Origin: Ectocarpus siliculosus
Taxonomy: Eukaryota > Sar > Phaeophyceae > Ectocarpales > Ectocarpaceae
Direction: 5' to 3'
NCBI GenBank assembly: GCA_000310025.1
Contig: FN649749.1
Span: forward strand, 1,589,398-1,653,397
Length of the DNA stretch: 64,000 nt
In this document: positions 1 to 10,484 of the stretch, piece by piece
Numbering within the stretch: position 1 is the first letter of the stretch
Layout of the letters: the number at the start of each line of letters is the position of its first letter
Notes under the pieces: model-generated
What the model was told of the DNA's origin: nothing
What the model saw: the letters and a program-made list of their open reading frames with translations, nothing else
Database searches by the model: none
Position numbers and translations under genes: made by a program

Positions 1-425
1 TTCCTATGGGGGGGGGGCAAATGCCACATTGGTAACGAAATGAGCACGCCCCACCGGCGCCGGGCAAACGCGGATGGATACGTTCACGATACATCTCGCT
101 CATGTGCCCACACGAGCCTAAGCGCAAACGAGTCGACTTTTTTCCTTTTCGAAACCGTGATTAGGAACTTGGGGGCAGAAATTGTAAAAAGTGGACCGAG
201 TATACAGATTTAACACATTTTTGAGACCTGCAGGGTCGAGTGCCTTGATTCATATTCTGTGCAGTCCATAGTTGGCTCGTGAGCCCCATTTTCTCTCTCT
301 CTGAGGGTTCCGTAGCTGCGAAGTCCAGCGAAACGGCGACAACGCGCGGGTTGGTGGTTGTAACCGGCAACGTCCATCTGTTCATGTTGTGTGATTGTTG
401 CCCGGCCAATGGCCTCATTGGACAG

Positions 426-2535
426 GTTCCAGTGTGACGGCTATAGCGACGCTGTTGATGACGGGGGCGGCGAAGACGGCGTTGGAGGCAACAAGTTTGC
501 GGCCTTTACGGAACTCGTTCTGAGGTATATCGTCGACGGCGCCCCCGAACAAGTCAACATCAGGTACAGTACATAGGTCAAGATCGGGTGCAAAAGTACG
601 GTGACCCTCACGAGGTCAACGTCAGGCACAGTACATAGGTGAACATCAGGTACAACATTACATTGGCTTCAACTTATTCCGTCTGCTATGTACCATCTAA
701 ATGTTCTCTTTGGGTTCTTCGTGATGGAAGGATTGGATACTCTTGGTTCGCGGTCTTGTGACGTGCACGATATTATTTCAATAACATATCGTTTTCCGTC
801 CAACGCAAGGAGAACGTCCAGCACGATCTTGTTTTCAGAGACAGGTGAACACACACCGCGGAGGGTTGCACGCGGTCGATTTGTCTCTACTTCGTAGACG
901 AGCGGAAAAAGTGATTTATCACGCGACGGGCGAGGAAGGACCCATCCTATTGCTTGATGCGGCCGCCAGTATCCACTCCGCCCTGATCCCCTTACCCGCT
1001 GCTGTTTGAGAACCACAGACAAAAACTCGCTCCCGATGACTTTACCGCTGTGAAGTCAAGCACGTTCGTGACAGGAAGGTGCTCGTGTCGTCACTCTTCG
1101 ACGACCTAGCGTCGTGCGCCACCCTCACCCGTTGTTTGACGAACCTGGAAAAGTGTTGTAGACAGTGAAATCCTGGCCTCCGACAACTTAGCCCCCGTGA
1201 AATCAAGCACGTTCGCGATGGGAAGGTGCTCATGTCGTCACTCGTAGGCGACGTAGCACTGGGACGCCGAGAACATTATCCCTGACGCACACACCGTCCC
1301 TCCAGATGTAAACATGCTCCCATGGAGCACGCACAGTGGTTTGTTCGACGGTTTTGGCCGGACTTGTGTGGCGACGTGTTGACACTGCTGTAGGCGCTGT
1401 GGATTTAAGTTTCAATCCGCCGTAAGCTCATCGTTTTGAAACAGCCGTGAGGGGGAGGACTCGCACCACGCTGCCGCCTCTCCCACCACACGAAGGTCTT
1501 GAAAACTAAGAAATTCGCGTGTTGCCCTCCCCCCCTGCCTCACCGGAAAACCTTTCTCCTGCTCCTGTGTCGCGGCAGCTCTGGCAACAAGGATGCAATC
1601 GTTGGTGTCTACGAAGCCGGGCAACTAGCGTTCTACGGCCTACCGTCCAGGGAGAGGAGGTATTGCTCTTTGCAGGGCGTGTAGAAGCTGAAATATAGTT
1701 TACCCATCCGTATGGTGATCGTTATGCGTTTTACCGTCAGAAAACGCCATCATTATGTGATTTCAAATATGAAATGTATTTAGTCTTTGGTTTTATGGAG
1801 GAAACGACAGACTAATTCACTCAGCGCTGACAAGTCTAGACAAATGGGTTGATGTCGGCAACCATAAAGGCTACTTGGGGACTCCTCATGACCAGAATCC
1901 TTCACTGCGAGGAAGCCAAAAACGAACCATTAGACCAATAAGCTTACTCTGAACTCACAATATTTGAAGACTAATCAGGGTTTGATTTCGGCTCCTATTG
2001 CCATATCTGGCCTACTTTGTGACAAAAGGATTTTGTCTTAAGCAGTGAAACCGGAGAGCCGATAGAACAAAAAATCTCGCAGAATTCATTGTGTTGAATG
2101 GTGTTGGAGTGAAAATGAAAACGGAAGCTGTCAGCCCATTGAGCCGATGAGGATAGCGCGGAGTTTCCATGGCCTGGTGGCCTCGACGGGCGCTCCGCTT
2201 TCCGTTCTTGGCCCTTGACACGTTGGATGAGTTCCTTTGGCAAGGCTCATTTCTCGGCCTGCTCCGTCCTCGCGGGGATTCGTGTTTCAGAGATCTAGCA
2301 ACTAAGGCACGCGAAGCTGACTACGCCGCCCCCTCCCAACAGCTCCGTCCTCTCGAGGACGGTCTAGCCACTAGGCACGCAAAGCATAACTACGCCCCTC
2401 CCCGACAGGTTTGTCTTCGCAAACGCTTACGCGGAGGTGCGCTTCGTGTTGGAGAGCAATTTGATGGCCAAGTTTATTTCAACGGATGGATTCAAGAACG
2501 CCATGGCGGAAGACCGGGCTAGAAACAGCGTCTAG
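426..2535 (+). CDS. RGS-domain protein, 3' part (three terminal exons), paralogue of the 7TM-RGS gene at 24.9-35.9 kb
   Basis: RGS domains accelerate GTP hydrolysis by G-alpha subunits. Three exons are visible: 426-563, 1579-1659 and 2409-2535 (stop TAG 2533-2535). All junctions are phase 2 with GT donors and CAG acceptors, and the joined frame is open. Exon 1 carries the RGS motif GAPEQVNI; its Asn corresponds to the G-alpha-contacting Asn of RGS4 (family knowledge). Exon 2 contains DAIVGVYEAGQ and exon 3 the last helix, EVRFVLESNLMAKF. The same three exons in the same phases occur in the minus-strand gene; the last exons share 26 of 37 residues. The upstream RGS exon and any membrane segments would lie left of the window, so the gene is partial, and whether it is also a 7TM protein is inference. 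Splice-site regions at both ends of its introns are locally duplicated. Confidence 0.75.
545..655 (+). repeat. Local tandem duplication around an RGS splice donor
   Basis: The end of the RGS exon plus its donor (GTCAACATCAG then GTACAGTACATAGGT) is repeated about 65 bases downstream as GTCAACGTCAG then GCACAGTACATAGGT, followed by a third partial copy (AACATCAGGTAC). This gives alternative donor-like sites, one of them a GC type. Confidence 0.7.
1053..1262. repeat. Direct repeat, two ~65-bp copies inside an RGS intron
   Basis: Copies at about 1053-1119 and 1197-1262 share CAAGCACGTTCG, GGAAGGTGCT and GTCGTCACTC in the same order, with scattered differences. Nothing coding was recognised in them. 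Confidence 0.65.
2255..2408 (+). repeat. Tandem duplication of an intron 3' end with its splice acceptor
   Basis: Two adjacent related segments each begin with GCTCCGTCCTC and end in a pyrimidine-rich acceptor (CCCTCCCAACAG ending 2342; CCTCCCCGACAG ending 2408). Only the second gives the RGS exon in frame in the model used here. Confidence 0.65.
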
Positions 2536-3454
2536 ACTATTGGAGCAGCTAGAGAGCGGGCTGTGTCTGGGTTTCTCGGACGAACCGTAGAGGCGGGTCA
2601 AACGCTGTTGTCATTTCGGGTGAACAGCAGTACTCATGTATCCTGGTCGTCACCTTCGACACATTAAGTAAGGATGCAACAGGCGGTGGGTGTCACAAAA
2701 GAGAACGGCCGGCCACACAGGAAACAGAAGAACAGGGGGGGGGTTGTTTGTTGTTCGTAAAAAATGCTTCTTGCAATATGAACTTGTAGATGGGCGACAA
2801 CGAATGGCGGTGGCCATTGTTGTTCGTAAGTCTTTAGCAGTGTGCCCCACATGAATGTACAGCTTGGGCCCGGAGATACGGAAAGCGAACAAATTGGAGG
2901 AACCTCAATTCCTTACATGGGGTCGAAGTTCCTGCCGAACTCATCCATAATTGATAGATTTGTTTTCGTGTTTTTGGGGCTGTCGCAGACTTTGCTAATT
3001 CATGTACGACGACAACCACAGCTTGGTTCGAAACGCCAAGAAAGGCGGCGGAGAGTTCTTTTCGAGCCGATTCAGCAGAGAGCGTGTGGCGGTCGCGACG
3101 TGCAGCGCTACGGCAGAAGCGAGGAGGGCAGCCCGCGGAGGCGCTGGGGCGCCGCGAAATCGTTCACTGACTCCTTTTTGGTTCACAAACTACTTTTACC
3201 TAGGGACCAACTAGGGGGTGGGAGCAGCACAAGGAGAAGTGGGATGTTTCTCATTGGACTCGCTCCCCGCCCCCCCCTTGTTTCTTCATGTCTTGGGTGT
3301 ATCGCATGATCCTGTTTTGGGACTTTTCTCATGTTGTAACCGATATTAAGCTCTGTTTCTTGGCCCAATTTTCTTACTCCACTCTGATCGAGAGTTCGTG
3401 GCCAGCATGGACGATCGTCTTGCGGCAACCGGGCATCATCAGAGAGGACCCGGG
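2536..3454. other. No gene recognised
   Basis: Between the RGS stop codon and the assembly gap no frame shows a recognisable domain or a consistent splice pattern. Short G and C homopolymers are present. Confidence 0.5.
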
Positions 3455-3691
3455 NNNNNNNNNNNNNNNNNNNNNNNNNNNNNNNNNNNNNNNNNNNNNN
3501 NNNNNNNNNNNNNNNNNNNNNNNNNNNNNNNNNNNNNNNNNNNNNNNNNNNNNNNNNNNNNNNNNNNNNNNNNNNNNNNNNNNNNNNNNNNNNNNNNNNN
3601 NNNNNNNNNNNNNNNNNNNNNNNNNNNNNNNNNNNNNNNNNNNNNNNNNNNNNNNNNNNNNNNNNGCATGGACGATTGTTTTGCGGCAACC
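3405..3691. repeat. Near-identical sequence on both sides of the assembly gap
   Basis: GCATGGACGATCGTCTTGCG at 3405 recurs after the gap at 3666 as GCATGGACGATTGTTTTGCG, each followed by GCAACC. The gap therefore lies in a direct repeat, or the two contig ends overlap and the gap is partly artificial. Confidence 0.7.
3455..3665. other. Assembly gap (211 Ns)
   Basis: The sequence is undetermined. A poly-C run follows on the right side. Confidence 0.99.
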
Positions 3692-3960
3692 CCCCCCCTC
3701 CCCCCCCCCCGAATACGTTTTCTCCTCGCCGCGGCCCCGAGCTCCATGCGCTCCAACCAACCACGTCGAGCAGCAACCAAAAAACAATTTCTCGGCACCT
3801 CCAGAGACTCCTGCGTTCATTCATTCGCAAGGTCAACATTCATTCCACGGGGGGGGGTTGGAAAATTGCCGAGGATTAAGGAGACAAACAAACTTGCAGT
3901 TCCGTGAGATGTGCACGGACGCAGTATGTTCGAAAAAATCGAAGCACAAGCAAAACCTGT

Positions 3961-4515
3961 GCAGTCTCCCACACTACTGCATTTTTCTGAAATAACCCAA
4001 GGGCGGCCCATTAGCCCATGAAGTGCCCATGGGCATTTCTTGGGCTACCCATGGGTGACCCATGGACTGCCTATGGGCGGTCCATGAAATGCCCATCATG
4101 GGCTTAGCATGAGCATGCTCGTCATGAGCTGCCCATGGGCCGCCCATGGGCAGAGCAATGGCCCGCCCATGGGCGGCCCATGGTGAGCACTCACGTGACC
4201 TCTGGGCAGCCCCTGCCCACCATGGTGGGCACGTGCCTATCGTGGGCAGCCCATGGGCAGCCCATGGTGGGCACTTACGCCATTGCCCATCATGGGTTTA
4301 ACCATGGGCTGTCTATGGGTACCCATTGGCACCTTCGTTACCCACGGGCGGTGCCCAGTGCCCCGTATTGGGCACAGCCCATTGGCAGCCGACTCGCGCA
4401 ATGAAGCAACCGGCAATCATGGGCCAACAACATGTCCATGATGATGGGCTGCCCACGGTCTGGCTAGGGTCGTGGGCACCCACGCACGCAAGGGCTGTCC
4501 GTAGGCCGGCCATGG
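3961..4515 (-). repeat. CCATGGG palindrome array, element A
   Basis: This array is dense in GCCCATGGGC-type palindromes. The left edge (3961-4008) holds CAGTCTCCCACACTACTGC, then an A/T-rich stretch, then the first GGGCGGCCC. This edge is shared with the three arrays near 9 kb. It is non-coding; frames across it read as proline/tryptophan/methionine repeats only because of the repeat unit. Confidence 0.8.
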
Positions 4516-5419
4516 TGTAGATAGAAATCTACGCAGACATACACAAAACCATCCATGCGGACTTACCACGGAATAGTGTTTTTGCAATTCTTAGCGTACT
4601 TTGGCCCAAACATGCTAGTTTGTGTATGCATAGTTACAGTATAATAGTAGGCCAGTGGTTAGCCAAAACTGAGTTCGCGGGAAAGCCATCTACTCCTCGA
4701 AGAATTGGTAATTTTTCAAATGGAAAATAGCGTTGTGGCCGCAAACAAGCGGCCACAACATTCTGCTGGTGCAGCATTACCATCTTCCCTGCAACGTACT
4801 GAACCAGGGACGTCCGGAAATTTTCATAGGGATAATGGGGCCCTATGAAATTCCTTACCAGAAACCCTGTTTCTGGTCACTATCTCACCTTACATTCATT
4901 TTCATCAAGATCGAAAGAACGCGAATTTTCCTTTAATCCTGGCGGATCTGCTGCAATAAACGGGGTGTAACTCGTCCATGTGTGCTTCTCGAAATACACC
5001 AAGAGAGAAGAGGAGCGAAATGTTTCCCTGATTGATTTCTATCTGCAGTATTTAATCAACGCTATTTGCTCCACCGGTGGAGTAACCTCTTATTTGCACC
5101 ACCAGGCAGATCTCCACTCACAGAGCTCCAATCGACCTCAAACCAATTGCATCGTGTAGCTATGGACTACAACTTTCTGCAATGCTAATTGAAAAAAGCT
5201 AAATGCGACCGGTGGCTGAAGAGATATACTGAAAGGGGGGGGCTCCGCAGAATGTCAGGAAGCAGCAATCGCCTAGAACCACCGTCCACACAGCGTTCAT
5301 TGCCCTCAAACCTTTTTCGTCGTGTCCGCAGGATCCATAGCGTTCTTCCGAGCTATCGCGCACTCCCATCAAATATGTTCCCGCAGAGACATGGTCAGCA
5401 AAGGGGGTTCCGCAGTATC

Positions 5420-5945
5420 TAGGGGTGTACTCATAGTCGTGCATGCCGTAGTCGTTAGACCATTGACCTCGCATCCCTACAAAGCCGAGACGGAGCACGC
5501 CGGGTTCTCACCGAACCAGGCTCTCACATCACCAAGCGCAAAGCGCCGTGAGGTATTCGGCGAGTCGCATGAAGGGTACATTGCATCCTGCTAAGGGTGT
5601 TAGGCATATTGTGCGTACTTCCTTGGGTACGGATAACAGCTACGTATGACTTACTTTATTTTCTGGTGCCTTCAGTTATAAGCACTGTGTAACTGCCTCG
5701 AGGATGCTTGACCAATTCAACACAACGTGATGCGATTATTCCCCTTGCGCGGAGTCAGGGTTCTCGACCCGCACAACATAATCTACTCGACCACCATTCA
5801 TACCGAGAAAAAAATAAAAAGGCAAAAAAAATAAAAAATGGACACAAACTGGTTGCCGAGCTCACAAAGTGATCGGCTTGTTTTACAATATCGCTGCCAA
5901 GCGACGAAAGCCCAACCCCGATGGCAAACACCGGGGGGGGAGACT
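5420..5945 (+). mobile_element. Dispersed element, copy 1 (with ~160-bp insertion)
   Basis: The element is shared with an inverted copy at 24.28-24.69 kb and a short copy at 63.14-63.22 kb. Recognisable blocks are CCGTAGTCGTTAGACCATTG, GGAGCACGCCGGGTTCTCAC, GTGTAACTGCCTCGAGG and GATCGGCTTGTTTTACAA. Relative to the 24-kb copy, about 160 bases (near 5514-5671) are inserted. No protein is encoded, so a non-autonomous element (SINE- or MITE-like) is the likely class; I could not identify convincing tRNA-like promoter boxes. Confidence 0.65.
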
Positions 5946-6019
5946 CTAGAGGGGGGAGGTAAATGCCAATTGTCTCGGTATATCTCCCGCAGCATAGCGG
6001 AACCACACCTACCTCTGCC

Positions 6020-6490
6020 AGCACTGTGTTGGCACGGCTCACAGCTATCATTCAAGCCATCATGCACCCCGATCGGATCAGTGGGTGCAGAGAAACGCCC
6101 GCCCGCTGGGGCTCAGTGACTCAACGGCCGATGGAGCACAGAAGCTTAACTGCTCCACTAGGCCAAACTCTTTCAAAAGGGTGCTGCTTGCTCTACGACG
6201 ACTTTCATTGTGTTGGCACGTGTTCCAAAGCTATCATACAGAGGCCATCAGGCACGCCGATCCGACCAGTGGATTCAGAGAAACGTCCACCCACGGGGGC
6301 TAAGCGGCTCAAGGGCCGGTGGAGCTTAACTGCTCCACCAGGCCAAACTCCATTCACATGGCATCGTTTGTCCTGCTAAGACTTGCATTGTCATACAAGC
6401 CATCCCGCACCCCGATTGGACCAGTGGGTGATGAGCAACTCTCACCCACGGGGACTCATGGCTCAAAGGTCGGTGGAGCAGATACGTGGT
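6020..6490 (+). repeat. Tandem repeat, about three ~180-bp units
   Basis: Units start near 6023, 6205 and 6385. Shared blocks are CGATCGGATCAGTGGGTG (with variants), GAGAAACGCCCGCCC and CTGCTCCACTAGGCCAAACT. The third unit is shortened. A fragment resembling the GAGAAACGCCCGCCC block recurs near 12.23 kb. Confidence 0.7.
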
Positions 6491-6494
6491 TTTG

Positions 6495-7060
6495 AGCCAT
6501 ATCCTCGTCAGATTCACGGTACCCTCGCGTCCGATTCAATTCATTCCCTGATCAGATATATATATATGCTGTATTCCCTCGTCAGATCCACTGCATTCCC
6601 TGATCAGACACGCTGTCTTCGCTGAGCCGATGCTCTGTATCCCCTTGTCAGATGCACTGTATTCCCTCACCAGATACACTGTATTCCCTCGTCAGATTCA
6701 CTGCATCGGAGCACAGCATATCGGACGAGGGAATGCAGTGAATCTGATGAAGGAATACAGTGAAACGAACGAGGGAATGCGGTATACCTGAAGAATAAAT
6801 ACAGTGATCTTGACCAGGGAGTGCAGTGTATTTGATGAAGGAATGCAGTGAGATGAACGAGGGAGTACGGTGAATCTGAGAGGAAATACGTTGAACCTCC
6901 TCAGGGAATATAGTGAAAAGTACAAGGAATGCGGTGTATCGGATAAGGGAATACAGTCATCCTGACCAGGGCATACATGAAGTAATACGGATAAACGAGA
7001 GAGGGAATACGGTGTATCTGATGAGGGAATATAGTTAATCCGCTCAGGGAATACACCGGA
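6495..7060. repeat. Short-period array that reverses orientation near 6.71 kb
   Basis: Left of about 6705 the unit reads CTGTATTCCCTCGTCAGAT with CACTG spacers. To the right the reverse complement is repeated (GAGGGAATGCAGTGAATCTG), with decay. The two halves form a large imperfect palindrome of about 560 bases. Confidence 0.8.
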
Positions 7061-7539
7061 ACTACATCATTCCCTATCAATTCCTGCACGGCAGTATTGA
7101 CCACAATATTCCGAATGAGAATGAAACCTACATGTATATGTGTAGTCCGATTTTCCATGTATATGAGGATACAAAATTGAAATTTCGTGGATACAGGGCA
7201 AAGACTTTCCGAGGTTCAATGGGTTTCGGACGATGGATTTCTGTTGGGAGATCGACGATTTCGGAGGACAGCATCATCTTGGTTGGGTGGATTAGTTCGA
7301 TTTGGATAGATGGCTTGTAGAAGGGCGATCCCCCTTCCGCCGTGCGTGGGCCAGCGTCCTCCCTTCACTAACAATTGAGTCCTCATGTGTCAAAATTCCT
7401 TATAACCCTGCCAGGTCGTACTCGGCCCCCAACGCTTTTAAATCTTTTCATGCAACGGCTACCCAATATGAGAATCGCCCAGAATGAAAGGGGCGCTCAT
7501 GTGAGCCTACAGTTGGCAGCAACGTTCGCCCTAAATGGC

Positions 7540-7740
7540 CCATCCAAGGCCATGCCCATGGGAAACATTCCCTAGATGCTCACCAAGTGGGCTCCCAACG
7601 GTGGGCTGCTGACATTTCATAGCAATTCCGCCTGCTATGGGCGGCCCATGGGCGACCAAATCGTCGTTCCCAACATGCTCACCGCGGGTTGGCCGCTTTT
7701 GATGGTCTGCATTTGGCGGACTGCCCGTGGGCAACCGTCT
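7540..7740. repeat. Degenerate CCATGGG-type sequence
   Basis: Scattered GCCCATGGG and GTGGGCTGC motifs resemble the arrays on either side but are diluted by unrelated sequence. No conserved terminus was found, so this is a decayed copy at best. Confidence 0.45.
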
Positions 7741-7806
7741 ACCCCTTCTGATCGGAAATATATGATCGGTTGGGTTATTCGGGATTTATACATGAACGGT
7801 TTGTAG

Positions 7807-7823
7807 TTTAGGGTTAGGGTTAG
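7807..7823 (+). repeat. Interstitial telomere-like motif
   Basis: TTTAGGGTTAGGGTTAG, about 2.5 units, lies left of the CCATGGG cluster. Confidence 0.6.
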
Positions 7824-8355
7824 TGGCTAGATATTCCTTTTCTTCAGAATTTGGTTTTGCATTATGCTCGGGTAGGATATAGGCGATGCTTCAGGAAAAA
7901 AAAGAAACGTGGATGGCCATGTTTCATCCCCTCCCTGTTCAAAATTTCTCCGCAGAAATCTCAAGCGAACATTGTTACAGTAGTAAGGAACCGAGTGTGT
8001 CGATTGCTTTTTCTCGTACGGCCCCAAAAAATGTTGTTTTTCCGATGTTTGTTTTTCTTTGTATTCTTGAGTATTGCAGCTATCGGTAGAGCGCCATTCT
8101 CACTTGTTCTTACTTTGTCTTTGGTGTTGACCGGAAGAAAAGCGTTAGGGTGGCAAGAATGAGACGCTACGAGAGGCAAAAACGAATGAAAGAAACACTT
8201 TTTTGGAAAATACAAATATTCTTTCGGGGGAAAAAAAGGCGTTCTACTTGTAAGAGGGGATCAAGCTCCTGACTTCTTCTTGTTTCCACGTCCTACCGAG
8301 AAATTTCGCCCAATGTCTTCACCGATCTTATGTTTCCATCAGAGGGAGTATGTCG

Positions 8356-8852
8356 GTAGCCCATGATGGATGGGCTGTGTCCATCAGCTGCCCACGATGG
8401 GCTGCCCACAACAAAGGCTGCCAACAAGGGCTGCCCATGGGCTCCCCACCATTTCCTGCTCTGCCCATGAGCTGCCAACGATTCTCTCCCATGATGGGCT
8501 ACCCATGATCTACCCAGGATAGGCTGGTCACAAACCGCCCGTGGTGGGCTACTCTTGAGCTGCCCACGATGGGCAGCCCACCATGGCCATGTGCCGCCTG
8601 TCATGGGTATTTTGGGCATGCCCATGGGCATGCCCACGGAGTGACCCACGAGTGACCCATGGGTCGCCCATGGGCTGTCCATGGGTCACCCGTGGGCATG
8701 TCCATGGGCATGCCCATGGGCAGCCCATATGGGGCACCCATGGGCAACAAACGCCCGATGGGTGCCCCATGTGTGCCCCATATGTGCCCCATGGGGCACA
8801 TATGGGGCACTCATGGGCCGTTTGGGAAAACTGTAGAAAGTGTGGGAGACCC
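8356..8852 (+). repeat. CCATGGG palindrome array, element B
   Basis: The array has GCCCATGGGC, GCATGCCC and GGGGCACAT variants. Its right edge (8812-8852) carries the shared terminus, here on the opposite strand from element A: CATGGGCCGTTTGGGAAAAC, then AGTGTGGGAGACC. Element C starts 188 bases further with the same terminus inverted. Confidence 0.8.
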
Positions 8853-9040
8853 TATTCAAGGGGCTATTCGAGCTATCGCGAAACGTGTGCCGCAGGTCGA
8901 CATCGGTCTGTTTCTTTCTGTAATGCTGACACATGAGGTTCGAATCCTCTAAAAAAGGCGAGGAGGACTGGAAGACGGCGAACCCGTGAATTTAGACGAG
9001 AGAGAAACAGCGCACAAGCTCGCACATGGCCGCACACGTG

Positions 9041-9245
9041 GGGTCTCCCACTCTTTGCTAAAACCGCCCATGGGTCACCCATGGGTCACCCATGGGCACT
9101 TTGTTGCTCATGGGTCACCCATGGTTGACCCATGGGCAGCCCATATGGGTTGCCGATGGGCATGCCCATGGGTAGCCCGTGGGCATCAGCCCATGGGCGG
9201 CACATGGGCGGCCCATGGGCATTACATGGACCTGCATGGACGGCC
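9041..9245 (-). repeat. CCATGGG palindrome array, element C
   Basis: The array begins with GGGTCTCCCACTCTTTGCTA, then AAACCGCCCATGGGTCACCC. It has the same terminus and orientation as element A and faces element B head-to-head. Confidence 0.8.
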
Positions 9246-9334
9246 ATTGAGTGCTTTTCAACCGGAACCAGTGTACTCCTAAACAAAAGATTATCTGCTC
9301 TGAAACGGACAGTATAAAGGCTAATACTCCTGAC

Positions 9335-9350
9335 GTTAACCCTAACCCCA
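9335..9350 (-). repeat. Interstitial telomere-like motif, inverted
   Basis: GTTAACCCTAACCCCA is in the opposite orientation to the motif at 7807, so the two bracket arrays B and C. Confidence 0.5.
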
Positions 9351-9384
9351 AGCCCACACGATACGTGCTAGGTCGGCGTTGGGT

Positions 9385-9462
9385 GGCTAAGTTCTAGGTT
9401 GATGTGCCGATGGCTAAGTTCTAGGTTGATATGCCGGTGGCGAGTTCTAGGTTGAAGTGCGG
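9385..9462 (+). repeat. Three tandem copies of a ~27-bp unit
   Basis: GTTCTAGGTTGATGTGCC and close variants occur three times immediately before array D. Confidence 0.65.
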
Positions 9463-9467
9463 CACTT

Positions 9468-9584
9468 CGTGGGCAGTTCATGGGCCGCCCATGGCGGTCT
9501 ATGAAGTGCCCATGGACGGCCCATGGGTGACCCATGGGTGACCCATGGGCGGTTTAACAAAACTGTCAGTAGCGTGGGAGATTG
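9468..9584 (+). repeat. CCATGGG palindrome array, element D (short)
   Basis: Several GCCCATGGG units are followed by the conserved right edge: CCATGGGCGGTTTAACAAAA, then CTGTCAGTAGCGTGGGAGA. The orientation matches element B. Confidence 0.8.
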
Positions 9585-10484
9585 CTTGTGACGTGCGCTA
9601 TTACACGCGGCAGTCGATTGAACGTGGCGACTGATCATGGTTTGGGATGCCTTGTCGAGGCACACGCGAGATGCGCCGCGAGCCGTGCGCCATCTAGGTC
9701 GAGATCGGCGTTTGAGTCACGGTGGGGGGATCGGTATAAGAGGGTCTACAGCGACAAAAGGAACTAACAGGTCGGAGAGTCTGAAGATGACAGCTTCAGA
9801 ACGATGTCGCGAGCCGTGCGCCGGATGAGGGTCGATTCAAAGTGTCAGACATCGTGTCAGTACCGCACAGAGGCCATGTACGCGTTTGGTGTGTGCTTCT
9901 CGGGAGCGATTGCTCCCCATGTGGAGTGGCCACGTCATACGTCACAACAGCAATCTGGCAGTTGGCAAGCGGCGAACCTCTCGGGTTGTTCGTAGTGGAC
10001 TGCAGAGATTCGTTTCCATTTGGCAGATCTCCCACACAGGCCATTTCTCTCCGGAATTGGGTAGATCCGACTCTTTTACTCTTATATCGAAATGTGATTT
10101 CGAGATCTGATTTCTTCGTTAAGACCGACCCTAACATGCGCAAGCAAGAGTCATTGACACCCATCTTCCCTGCCATTTTTGGTACAATATAGGGTATCCA
10201 CATATGGATTGACGCGGAATTTTGACCTTTGAGGATTGACGCCAACATAAAGTGACGGTTGAGGGTTTTGACGGTAATCTCGGATTTGAGACGCATCTAG
10301 ATTTCGGAACGAAATCGAGAAGAGTCAGATATTCCAGAAAGGATGTTGGAAAATGACCCCACCTAGTTCAGTCCCCCTTTTCTCTCCCGAAATACGCCGG
10401 AGCAGAGAAGAAGGGGTATATTTGAGACCATCCCACCCGCCCTACACAATGCTTACTATATTCATGAACTTGCTGATCATTCAA

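Noticed and set aside
3183-3995. Long frames crossing the gap
   Set aside because: They exist only because Ns are read as open codons.
6495-7060. CRISPR-like regular repeats
   Set aside because: Units are short, decayed, change strand mid-array and have no conserved-length unique spacers; the genome is eukaryotic.
8935-8949. tRNA T-arm-like sequence GAGGTTCGAATCCTC
   Set aside because: The stem is only 4 bp and no matching acceptor, D or anticodon arms exist in either direction; treated as chance.
8293-9357. Frames with repeated MGCPWACPW / HGSPMGRPWA patterns
   Set aside because: These are translations of the CCATGGG array in several frames on both strands, not a repeat protein.
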